This document shows positions 40,672 through 48,371 of a DNA stretch of 64,000 nucleotides, in pieces. Position 1 is the stretch's first letter, and each line of letters begins with the position of its first letter. The position numbers were made by a program, and so were the translations under genes. The stretch is from Cryobacterium sp. PH31-L1 (lineage in GTDB: Bacteria; Actinomycetota; Actinomycetes; Actinomycetales; Microbacteriaceae): positions 124,001 through 188,000 of the forward strand of contig NZ_JASISM010000004.1 of the NCBI RefSeq assembly GCF_030063145.1, given 5' to 3'. A model generated the notes under the pieces. It was given only the letters and a program-made list of their open reading frames with translations. It ran no database searches and was not told where the DNA came from.

Positions 40672-43600
40672 CTCACGTCGGGCTCGACCAGACTGATGAA
40701 CGCGCTCAGCTCGGCAACGCCGTTCGGCGTCACGGGCAGGTATTCGGTGAGAGCCGGCGAATAGACCAGATAAGCGGCCCATTGGGCCCGCGAGATGGCA
40801 ACGTTCAGACGGTTCTTCAAAATGAGAAATCCCAGGCCACGCTGCACGTCATCGGCCGAACTGGCCGCGAGCGTGACAATGGCAATGGCGGCCTCCTGAC
40901 CCTGGAACTTGTCAACAGTGCCCACCCTCACGGTGGAGTAGCCCGCAGCCGCCAGTGCCTCACGAACGAGAGCCAACTGGGCGTTGTAGGGAGTCACGAC
41001 AATCACGTCGGCTTCGGTCAGGGGGGAATCGACCCGATCCGTGGTCGGGTCTGTCCACAGTCGGCCGAGTACACCGCTCACGAGTGCGACGACGGCATTC
41101 GCTTCTTCGGCTGACGAAATGGAATTGCCAGTGTGCTCGACCGGCACGGCGTGCACACCGGGCCGAATTCCGGACAATGATCGGGTCGAGGTGATCGGAT
41201 CGGCGCGCAACAGGCCGCCGTAGGACAGGCGGGAGACGGGCTCGGTGACCGCGGGATGCATGCGGCGGCTCTCGGCGAGAAAGTAGCCCCGGTCGGCGGG
41301 AAGCACGTCGTGGCCGGCGGCGACCCAGCCCAGGGCAGACTGGTCGATCGGCTCGGGATGCAGGCCCTGGCTGACCTGCGGCAATTGCTGCGGGTCGCCG
41401 AGCAGCAGCACATTGCGGGCGCCGACACTGGCCGCGATAGTCGAGGCGAGCGAGAATTGGCCGGCCTCGTCGACGACGAGCAGATCGAGGCTGTGGCGGG
41501 GCACGCGAGCCGGATTGCTGAAGTCCCACGCGGTGCCGCCGACGACGAATCCCGTCGCGGTGTGATTCAATGCGAACAGAAGTTGCCCGTCTTTCTGCAG
41601 CACGGTGTAGGCGGGTTCCGCCGCATCGGCGCCGGTCTTGGCGACTTTGCCGACGAGAGCCGGCTCGAGCCCGGCCTTGACGACGGCCTCGAGTAGGTTC
41701 TCCACTACCGCATGGGACTGGGCGACAACGCCGATCTTCCAGCCGTGCTGCTGCACGAGCGCGGTGATGACGTGGGCGCCGAGGTAGGTCTTTCCAGTAC
41801 CGGGTGGCCCCTGGATTGCAAGGTAGGAGTGATCCAGGTCGAGCAGGGTCGCGATGACGGCGTCGATGGTGCTGCCGTCCGCCCGGGCGAGTGCCAAGTG
41901 CCCGCTGCCGGTGCGCGGCGGGGTGCGTCGCAGAATATCGACCATCGAGTCGCGCGGCCAGCTGGGCTGAGCGTCGACGATAACCTGGGCCCACTCGTCG
42001 ATGGCGGGTTTCTGCTGCAGGGCCCGGGGTGGTGCGGCCGGTGCCAGGGCACTCGGCCGGTTATCGTAGCGTGCGGTGTCCTTTTGAAGTGTCTCTTCGA
42101 CCAGAATGCCGCCGTCATCGGTGACGCGCAGCACTGTTACGGTGCGGTGAGCGCGTGCGCCCTCTGCACCGTCGGGGTTGACGAACGGCCCGGCGTGTTC
42201 GTAGAGCAGGTAAGGGCCCGCCTGGTCCCCCGGTTTGATACTGCTCCCCGGTGCGAGGCGACCGCGCAGCCAGAGGTGGCGACGGTCGACGCGCTGTTTA
42301 CCCTCGCGGAACCAGTCGCGTTCGACGTCGATGCGTTCGACGACGAGCACGTCCCTGGTGTCTTGCCATTCATCAATCGGGTACTCGAGCCGAAAATAGT
42401 GCCCCCACCAAAAACTCTTCTGCTCTCGCCGGTGATAGTCGATGGCGGCGGCGGCAAAGGCGGCCGCGGTCTGGTCGGTGGTGCGCGGGGTGTGCGGTGT
42501 CGTTGGCGCAGCGAGGGCGAGCAGAGCGTCGCGCACCGGTGATTGTTGGAGCGGGTCGGCATCCGCTTCGGTCGTGCCACCGGCCGAGCAGATGCCCGCT
42601 CCGCGCGCCAGCGTAAGCAACCAGTCGCGCAGGCGCAGCGTTGAGACGCAGTCGTAGCGGTTGTAGTCGGCGATGGAGGAGAGCATGCGTTGCGCCTCGA
42701 CCCGGTCGCCGTGAGCGTGCAGGTCTCGGGCTGCGGCGTATTCGGTGATGGAGTCCGCCGCATTGGTGACCTCGCCGCCGCGCAGTTCGGCGCCCATGTA
42801 CAGCGGTTCGAGCTTCTTGATGGAGTAGGAGCGCGACCCGACGCGCATGGTTTTGCGCACGATTGGGTACAGATCGACGAGCACGTTCTCGCGTAGCAGC
42901 TGGTCGATCTGGTCTTCGCCGACGCCGTGCCGGGCGGCGAGGCTGAGCAGGTGGGTGCGCTCGTAGGCGGCGTAGTGGTAGACGTGGAGGCCCGGAAACT
43001 GGGCTCGACGCAGCCCGAGATAGGCCAGAAAATCGGTGAGGGCGACCTTCTCCTCGGCCCAGGTATGCGCCCAGAAGGCGCGAAAGGATTCATCGACGTC
43101 GACCAGCCCGAACAGGTAGTCCAGGCCCCACTGCGTGGGCGAGCCGTCAGGGGCACCGCCTTCAGTGGCGTTTACCTCTGAATAGAGCGGGTCGCCCTCG
43201 AAGTCGAAGAAGATGTCGCCGGGGTTCGGCTCTGGCAGCGCGGCCAGCGCCCCTGGGTGGTACAGGTCGACCGGCGGAGCTGTGCCAGGAACCGCCTGAA
43301 GCTGTAGCCGCGCCTGCGTGCGCAGGGCGGTGAGCGTCGAGTCCGACACGCCCTCGATTTCTCCGGTGGATTCCGCGAGATCATCGATGGTGCGGATGCC
43401 GCCGGCCGCCAGCCGCGCCCGCTGTGACAATCGCAGCCCGGCCACCAGCAGCGGATCGCGGTGCTGCTGCACCTCACCCTCACAGCTGGTACAGCGCCCG
43501 CAGACGGTGTAGCGAGGGTCTCCCCACGCGACGGCCTGGGTGTCGGCCAGACGGTCCGAAATGATCTGCACCAGGCGCTGCTTGCGTTTGCGGTACACCG

Positions 43601-44189
43601 GACGAATATCAGCAAGGCAGTGCACGCTCACGGAACCGTCGCCAAGGAGCAGTTCGACGGTCTGGGCTGTTGGCACGCCGATGCGCTCAAGCTGTTCGGC
43701 GTAGGCGACCAGCTGCAGCAGCGCGGTCACTCGGGCGTGCCGGGCCAGTTTGGTGTCTTGCAGGAGCCACACGCCGTTCTCCTGCCGCACGATAAAGTCG
43801 GCGAATCCGAGAAAAGCGATGCCCTCGTGGTGATTCTTGGTGCGCGAGCCGAAGGCGGGGTCAAAAAACGTGGCCTGAAAAATGATCTCGGCGGTCGTCG
43901 CGAAAGCCAGCCGCGTTTGATCGGCGGCAATCTCCAGAGCAGGGCGCGCCATCCGCTCTGGACGGGCAATTTCGACCACAGACTGGGCCAGCCGGTACCG
44001 CTCGAGCACACGGTGTTCGTGCTCGTCGCCCAGCCGCGAGGTGCGCTCCGACATCGCGTCGACCGGGTCCGACACGCTGTCGACGCGGCCGAGCTTCGCG
44101 TCGATGCGGCGCAGAAACGCAAACTCGCAGACGGATGCCGCGCTCAGGTCACTCGCACTCGTCACCACGCTGCCGTCCAGTAGGAACAT
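40668..44189 (-). CDS. TM0106-type RecB-like Fe-S nuclease fused to an SF1 DNA helicase
   Basis: 1173 aa. N-terminal Cas4/RecB-type nuclease: Cys21, then Asp131 (FADFIV), Asp145-x-Lys147 (LQDTKL), Gln159 and Tyr163, closing with CGRCTSC (Cys230, 233, 236), the one-plus-three cysteine pattern of a [4Fe-4S] nuclease. Next a RNase H-like block (IFFDFEGDPLYSE, about residue 330). C-terminal SF1 helicase: Walker A QGPPGTGKTYLGA (near 793), LLVVDEAGQFSLAS, LLLGDPQQLPQVS, KFQGQEAAIAIVTLA and NVAISRAQ. Architecture recalls Dna2. ATG 44189, preceded by AAGGG, is preferred to a GTG at 44234. Role probably in DNA end processing or defence; untested. Confidence 0.88.
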   Translation of the reverse strand: MFLLDGSVVTSASDLSAASVCEFAFLRRIDAKLGRVDSVSDPVDAMSERTSRLGDEHEHRVLERYRLAQSVVEIARPERMARPALEIAADQTRLAFATTAEIIFQATFFDPAFGSRTKNHHEGIAFLGFADFIVRQENGVWLLQDTKLARHARVTALLQLVAYAEQLERIGVPTAQTVELLLGDGSVSVHCLADIRPVYRKRKQRLVQIISDRLADTQAVAWGDPRYTVCGRCTSCEGEVQQHRDPLLVAGLRLSQRARLAAGGIRTIDDLAESTGEIEGVSDSTLTALRTQARLQLQAVPGTAPPVDLYHPGALAALPEPNPGDIFFDFEGDPLYSEVNATEGGAPDGSPTQWGLDYLFGLVDVDESFRAFWAHTWAEEKVALTDFLAYLGLRRAQFPGLHVYHYAAYERTHLLSLAARHGVGEDQIDQLLRENVLVDLYPIVRKTMRVGSRSYSIKKLEPLYMGAELRGGEVTNAADSITEYAAARDLHAHGDRVEAQRMLSSIADYNRYDCVSTLRLRDWLLTLARGAGICSAGGTTEADADPLQQSPVRDALLALAAPTTPHTPRTTDQTAAAFAAAAIDYHRREQKSFWWGHYFRLEYPIDEWQDTRDVLVVERIDVERDWFREGKQRVDRRHLWLRGRLAPGSSIKPGDQAGPYLLYEHAGPFVNPDGAEGARAHRTVTVLRVTDDGGILVEETLQKDTARYDNRPSALAPAAPPRALQQKPAIDEWAQVIVDAQPSWPRDSMVDILRRTPPRTGSGHLALARADGSTIDAVIATLLDLDHSYLAIQGPPGTGKTYLGAHVITALVQQHGWKIGVVAQSHAVVENLLEAVVKAGLEPALVGKVAKTGADAAEPAYTVLQKDGQLLFALNHTATGFVVGGTAWDFSNPARVPRHSLDLLVVDEAGQFSLASTIAASVGARNVLLLGDPQQLPQVSQGLHPEPIDQSALGWVAAGHDVLPADRGYFLAESRRMHPAVTEPVSRLSYGGLLRADPITSTRSLSGIRPGVHAVPVEHTGNSISSAEEANAVVALVSGVLGRLWTDPTTDRVDSPLTEADVIVVTPYNAQLALVREALAAAGYSTVRVGTVDKFQGQEAAIAIVTLAASSADDVQRGLGFLILKNRLNVAISRAQWAAYLVYSPALTEYLPVTPNGVAELSAFISLVEPDVS

Positions 44190-44262
44190 GCGCCCGCCCT
44201 TCGTCTGTTCGAGCGTATCGGACACCTCCGACACGCCCGCGGGTCATGCCCGGGCACAAAAA

Positions 44263-44289
44263 ATGGCCCGGCAGAATCTGCCGGGCCAT
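44263..44289 (-). terminator. Intrinsic terminator after the ANTAR regulator
   Basis: A perfect 12-bp stem (ATGGCCCGGCAG and complement, three-base loop) is followed on the minus strand by a T-run (TTTTTT). It lies 16 bp past the stop of the gene at 44306-44911. Confidence 0.9.
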
Positions 44290-44305
44290 TCGATCTGAAC
44301 TGCTG

Positions 44306-44911
44306 CTACTTCTTGGCGCTGAGCTGCTCGATGATCGCCTGCGACACGTCGTGCATGGTGAGGCGACGGTCCATCGACGCCTTCTGGATCCACCGGAAGG
44401 CTTCCGGCTCGGTCAGGCCCATCTTCTCGTTGAGCAGGCCCTTGGCCCGGTCTACGAGCTTGCGGGTCTCGAACCGTTCGACCAGGTCGGCAACCTCGGC
44501 TTCGAGGGTAATGATCTGGCTGTAGCGCGAGAGGGCGATCTCGATCGCCGGCAGCAGGTCGTTCGGGGTGAACGGCTTGACGACGTAGGCCAGGGCGCCG
44601 GCCTCGGTGGCACGCTCGACCAGTTCCTTCTGGCTGAACGCGGTCAGCAGAACGACCGGTGCGATGTGCTCTTTGGACAAGCGTTCAGCAGCACTGATGC
44701 CGTCGAGCTGGGGCATCTTGACATCCATGATAACCAGGTCGGGGCGGAGCTCCCGTGCCAAGGCGACCGCTGTTTCTCCGTCACCGGCTTCGCCGACGAC
44801 TTCAAAGCCGTTGTCGCGCAGAATCTCGACGATGTCGAGGCGGATGAGGGATTCATCCTCAGCGACGACAACGCGGCGCGGAGGGGTGGGGGTGCTGTCT
44901 TGGTCGGTCAC
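44306..44911 (-). CDS. pdtaR: ANTAR-domain response regulator (PdtaR-like)
   Basis: A 201-aa regulator with an N-terminal receiver (acidic pair in VVVAEDESLIR, acceptor Asp in VIMDVKMPQLDG, Lys in YVVKPF) and a C-terminal ANTAR RNA-binding domain (KLVDRAKGLLNEKMGLTE, FRWIQKASMDRRLTM). This matches mycobacterial PdtaR (Rv1626), an antiterminator phosphorylated by the histidine kinase PdtaS. No kinase gene is adjacent. GTG 44911 is taken as start; TTG 44917 is possible. It lies upstream of the nuclease-helicase gene, with a terminator between, and is divergent from tRNA-Leu. Confidence 0.93.
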   Translation of the reverse strand: MTDQDSTPTPPRRVVVAEDESLIRLDIVEILRDNGFEVVGEAGDGETAVALARELRPDLVIMDVKMPQLDGISAAERLSKEHIAPVVLLTAFSQKELVERATEAGALAYVVKPFTPNDLLPAIEIALSRYSQIITLEAEVADLVERFETRKLVDRAKGLLNEKMGLTEPEAFRWIQKASMDRRLTMHDVSQAIIEQLSAKK

Positions 44912-44949
44912 GAGCAAAAGCCTACGGTATTCTGAACGAGTAGTTGTAA

Positions 44950-45032
44950 GCCGGTGTGGCGGAATGGCAGACGCGGAGCACTCAAAATGCTTTGTTCGAA
45001 AGGACGTGTGGGTTCGAGTCCCACCACCGGTA
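44950..45032 (+). tRNA. tRNA-Leu (anticodon CAA)
   Basis: An 83-base cloverleaf: acceptor arm GCCGGTG with CACCGGT (one G-T pair), D-arm GGCGGAATGGCAGACG, anticodon loop CTCAAAA reading CAA, a long class II variable arm and T-loop TTCGAGT closed by GTGGG/CCCAC. No CCA is encoded. It reads UUG leucine codons, which are uncommon in this GC-rich genome. Confidence 0.95.
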
Positions 45033-45179
45033 CTTTGATGTCGCGGTTAAACCGCAGGTGACGGGCATCTTTTGGATCAAATTCCTGTGTCTTGCACGTG
45101 TGTGCAAAATAGCCATGCCCCAGCGTCTTCGAGTTCAGCCAGTTTGTGTTGACACTCCGTCGCCTGTCAGGGTGGCACC

Positions 45180-45347
45180 ATGTCGAACAACATTGCGTAC
45201 TGGGGTTACCTCACACTACTGATCTATCCGGCCCTGGCGGCGCTCGGATTCTGGGTCGCCTACCTGGTCATTCGAAAAGCCGTGCGTTCGGCGCTCCGGC
45301 AACATCAGGAGTGGCTCGACACCCGGGCGCGGCCTCCCGTCGTCTAA
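45180..45347 (+). CDS. Small single-pass membrane protein, unknown
   Basis: A 55-aa ORF opening MSNNIAYWGYLTLLIYPA, with one hydrophobic helix (about residues 8-33) and a basic C-terminal tail (VIRKAVRSALRQHQEWLD). It follows tRNA-Leu and ends nine bases before a strong terminator, so transcription through it is likely. The ribosome site is weak (AGGGTGG, four bases before the ATG). I cannot assign a family; its helix-plus-basic-tail form resembles many uncharacterised actinobacterial small proteins. Confidence 0.6.
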   Translation: MSNNIAYWGYLTLLIYPALAALGFWVAYLVIRKAVRSALRQHQEWLDTRARPPVV

Positions 45348-45356
45348 CCAGCCCCA

Positions 45357-45390
45357 AAAAGCCCCGCCCGAAACATCGGGCGGGGCTTTT
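45357..45390. terminator. Bidirectional terminator between the small ORF and pyk
   Basis: AAAAGCCCCGCCCG (45357-45370) is exactly complementary to 45377-45390 with a six-base loop. It carries A/T tails on both sides and serves the two convergent genes. Confidence 0.92.
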
Positions 45391-45401
45391 CGTGTTAACC
45401 G

Positions 45402-46847
45402 CTACTTCTTGACGTACGCCGGTGCGACCTCGTTGTGGGCGTCACCCACGCGGTGCACGCGAATGTCGTTCGTCGACCCGACGATTCCGGGAGGGGAACC
45501 GGAGATGACGACGACCTTGTCACCGATTTCGGCGAGGCCCTGGCCGATGAGAATGTCATCGACCTGACCGAACATCGCGTCGGTGTGGGTCACCGGCTCC
45601 ACCAGGTAGGTCTGAACGCCCCAGGTGAGGGCCAGACGACGACGGATGCCCGGCTCCGGCGTGAAGGCCAGCATCGGGATCTTCGACCGCAGGCGAGACA
45701 TGCGGCGGGCCGAGTCGCCGGACTCGGTGAAGATGCAGAGGAACTTGGCATCGACGAACTCGGCGACCTCGATGGCGGCGAGGGTGATCGCACCGCCCTG
45801 GGTGCGCGGACGGTTGGTCAGCTTGCCGATGCGCTCGAGTCCGTGCACCTCGGTGGATTCCACAATGCGGGCCATGGTCTGCACCGTGACAACGGGGTAT
45901 TCTCCGACGCTGGTCTCACCGCTGAGCATGACGGCATCCGCACCGTCGAGCACGGCGTTGGCAACGTCGCTGGTCTCGGCGCGGGTGGGCACCGGGCTCA
46001 GGATCATGGATTCGAGCATCTGCGTGGCGACGATGACCGGCTTGGCCATGCGGCGAGCGATCTCGACGGCCTGCTTCTGCACGATCGGCACGGCCTCGAG
46101 CGGCAGCTCGACACCGAGGTCGCCGCGGGCGACCATGATCGCGTCGAAGGCGTCGACGATCTCTTCGAGGTTGTCGACGGCCTGCGGCTTCTCGATCTTG
46201 GCGATCACCGGAACCCGACGGCCCTCTTCGGCCATGATTTCGTGCACGCGGGTGATGTCATCGGCGCTGCGCACGAAGGAGAGGGCGATGAGGTCGGCGC
46301 CGAGACGGAGGCCCCAGCGCAGGTCGGCTTCGTCCTTCTCCGACAGGGCCGGTACGTTCACGGCAACGCCGGGCAGGTTGATGCCCTTGTTGTTGGAGAC
46401 CGGGCCGGCGACGATCACGCGGGTGGTGACGATCACGCCATCCGTTTCGACGACCTGCACCTTGACCTTGCCGTCGTCGATGAGCAGAAAGTCGCCGGGG
46501 TGCACGTCGTGCGGCAAACCCTTGAAGGTGGTGCCGGAGAGCTCTTTGGTGCCGAGCACGTCTTCGGTGGTGATCTTGAAAATGTCACCGACGGCGAGCT
46601 CATACGGGCCGCCCTCGAACTTGCCCAGGCGAATCTTGGGGCCCTGCAGGTCGACCATGACGGCCACGGCACGCCCGGAGTCGTTAGCAGCCTTACGCAC
46701 GTTGGCGTAGACGCTCTCGTGCACCTGGTAGTTGCCGTGGCTCAGGTTCATGCGGCAGACGTCAACGCCCGCGTCGATGAGCGCTCTGATCTGCTCGTAG
46801 CTGGCAGCCGCCGGCCCGAGGGTGGCGACGATTTTTGCGCGTCTCAT
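45402..46847 (-). CDS. pyk: Pyruvate kinase
   Basis: A 481-aa enzyme making pyruvate and ATP from phosphoenolpyruvate, the last step of glycolysis. It shows the N-terminal KIVATLGPAAASYE and CRMNLSHG, the catalytic block VIAKIEKPQAVDN with the active Lys, MVARGDLGVELP, the ATQMLESM segment and a complete C-terminal regulatory domain. A single gene, 66 bp downstream of gltD on the same strand, with a strong terminator behind it. Confidence 0.97.
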   Translation of the reverse strand: MRRAKIVATLGPAAASYEQIRALIDAGVDVCRMNLSHGNYQVHESVYANVRKAANDSGRAVAVMVDLQGPKIRLGKFEGGPYELAVGDIFKITTEDVLGTKELSGTTFKGLPHDVHPGDFLLIDDGKVKVQVVETDGVIVTTRVIVAGPVSNNKGINLPGVAVNVPALSEKDEADLRWGLRLGADLIALSFVRSADDITRVHEIMAEEGRRVPVIAKIEKPQAVDNLEEIVDAFDAIMVARGDLGVELPLEAVPIVQKQAVEIARRMAKPVIVATQMLESMILSPVPTRAETSDVANAVLDGADAVMLSGETSVGEYPVVTVQTMARIVESTEVHGLERIGKLTNRPRTQGGAITLAAIEVAEFVDAKFLCIFTESGDSARRMSRLRSKIPMLAFTPEPGIRRRLALTWGVQTYLVEPVTHTDAMFGQVDDILIGQGLAEIGDKVVVISGSPPGIVGSTNDIRVHRVGDAHNEVAPAYVKK

Positions 46848-46913
46848 TCTGGTGAATCTCCGATTTCCGCGCTGTGTGAGCGCATAACGACGTGGTGCAG
46901 GAAGAGTAGGGGT

Positions 46914-48371
46914 TTAAAGGGCGAAGGAGCGGTCCGTTGGCTTAACGGGAGATGGCAGTTGGGTCTGGCCCTCCAGGAACTGGTCGACCGCAGCGGCCGC
47001 AGCGCGCCCCTCAGCGATAGCCCAGACGATGAGTGACTGTCCGCGACCGGCATCGCCGGCGACGAATACGCCCTCGTGGCTGGTCTGGTAGTTGCCGTCG
47101 CGTTCCGCGTTGCCGCGATTGTCGAACGGAAGCTTCAACTGGTGACTGAGATCGTCGGGCTCTGGGCCGGTGAAGCCCATCGCTAGCAGCACGAGGTCGG
47201 CCGGAATTTCTTTTTCGGTGCCGGCCTTGGGAACGCGGCGTCCGTCGAGGTATTCAGTCTCGGCGATGCGAATGGCACGCACCTCACCGAATTCGTTGGC
47301 CAGAAATTCGACCGTCGAGGCCAGGTACTGGCGGGTGCCGCCCTCTTCGTGGGCGCTGGAGACCTCGAACAGGGTCGGGGACATCGGCCACGGCTGATTT
47401 TCCAGCCGAGTGGTGCCCGGCTGCTTGCCGATCGCCAGGTTGGTGACGGATGCTGCCAGCTGACGATGCGCAGTACCGATGCAGTCGGCTCCGGTGTCAC
47501 CACCACCGAGCACGACGACGTGCTTGCCCTCGGCGGTGATCTGCGCCTCGATGGCTCCGCCGGCGCCGATCTTGTTCTGCTGCACCAGGTATTCCATGGC
47601 GAAGTGCACGCCGGGCAGGTCGCGCCCCGGAATCGGCAGGTCGCGGGGCACCATGGCACCGGTCGCCACCACGACGGCGTCGTAGCGGGCGCGCAGGTCG
47701 TCCCAGGTGATGTCCACGCCGATGTTGACGTTGGCGCGGAACCGGGTTCCCTCCGCCGTCATCTGCGCCAGACGCAGTTCTAGGTGCTTCTTCTCCATTT
47801 TGAAGTCGGGGATGCCGTAGCGTAGCAGGCCGCCGATGCGGTCGTCGCGTTCGAACACGGCAACGGTGTGGCCGGCGCGGGTCAGCTGCTGGGCGGCGGC
47901 CAGTCCGGCCGGACCGGATCCGACTACGGCGACCGTCTTGCCGGTCAGACGCCCTGGCGGCTGCGGCTGCACCCAACCCTTGGCGAAGGCCTGGTCGATG
48001 ATCGACACCTCGACCTGCTTGATGGTGACGGCGGGCTGGTTGATGCCGAGCACGCACGACGATTCACACGGGGCCGGGCAGAGCCGACCGGTGAATTCGG
48101 GAAAATTGTTCGTGGCGTGCAGGCGCTCGATGGCGGCCCGGCCCTCATCGCGCCAGACCAGGTCGTTCCACTCCGGAATGAGGTTGCCGAGCGGGCAGCC
48201 CTGGTGACAGAACGGCACGCCGCAGTCCATGCAGCGGCCGGCCTGACGTTTGAGTACGGCGGCGTCACCCTGCTCGTAGACCTCTTTCCAGTCCATCAAA
48301 CGGATGGCCACCGGACGGCGAGCAGGCAGCTCGCGGTCGGTGGTCTTCAGGAATCCCTTCGGATCAGCCAT
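46914..48371 (-). CDS. gltD: Glutamate synthase (NADPH) small subunit
   Basis: A 485-aa FAD/NADPH-binding subunit feeding electrons to GltB. The N-terminal cysteine clusters for Fe-S centres are seen (CMDCGVPFCHQGCPLGN and CPAPCESSCVLG), then two Rossmann folds (VAVVGSGPAGLAAAQQL and VVVLGGGDTGADC) and the C-terminal GVFVAGDAGRGQSL. Its ATG lies inside the end of gltB (eight-base overlap), so translation is coupled and a matched ratio of subunits is expected. Confidence 0.97.
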   Translation of the reverse strand: MADPKGFLKTTDRELPARRPVAIRLMDWKEVYEQGDAAVLKRQAGRCMDCGVPFCHQGCPLGNLIPEWNDLVWRDEGRAAIERLHATNNFPEFTGRLCPAPCESSCVLGINQPAVTIKQVEVSIIDQAFAKGWVQPQPPGRLTGKTVAVVGSGPAGLAAAQQLTRAGHTVAVFERDDRIGGLLRYGIPDFKMEKKHLELRLAQMTAEGTRFRANVNIGVDITWDDLRARYDAVVVATGAMVPRDLPIPGRDLPGVHFAMEYLVQQNKIGAGGAIEAQITAEGKHVVVLGGGDTGADCIGTAHRQLAASVTNLAIGKQPGTTRLENQPWPMSPTLFEVSSAHEEGGTRQYLASTVEFLANEFGEVRAIRIAETEYLDGRRVPKAGTEKEIPADLVLLAMGFTGPEPDDLSHQLKLPFDNRGNAERDGNYQTSHEGVFVAGDAGRGQSLIVWAIAEGRAAAAAVDQFLEGQTQLPSPVKPTDRSFAL

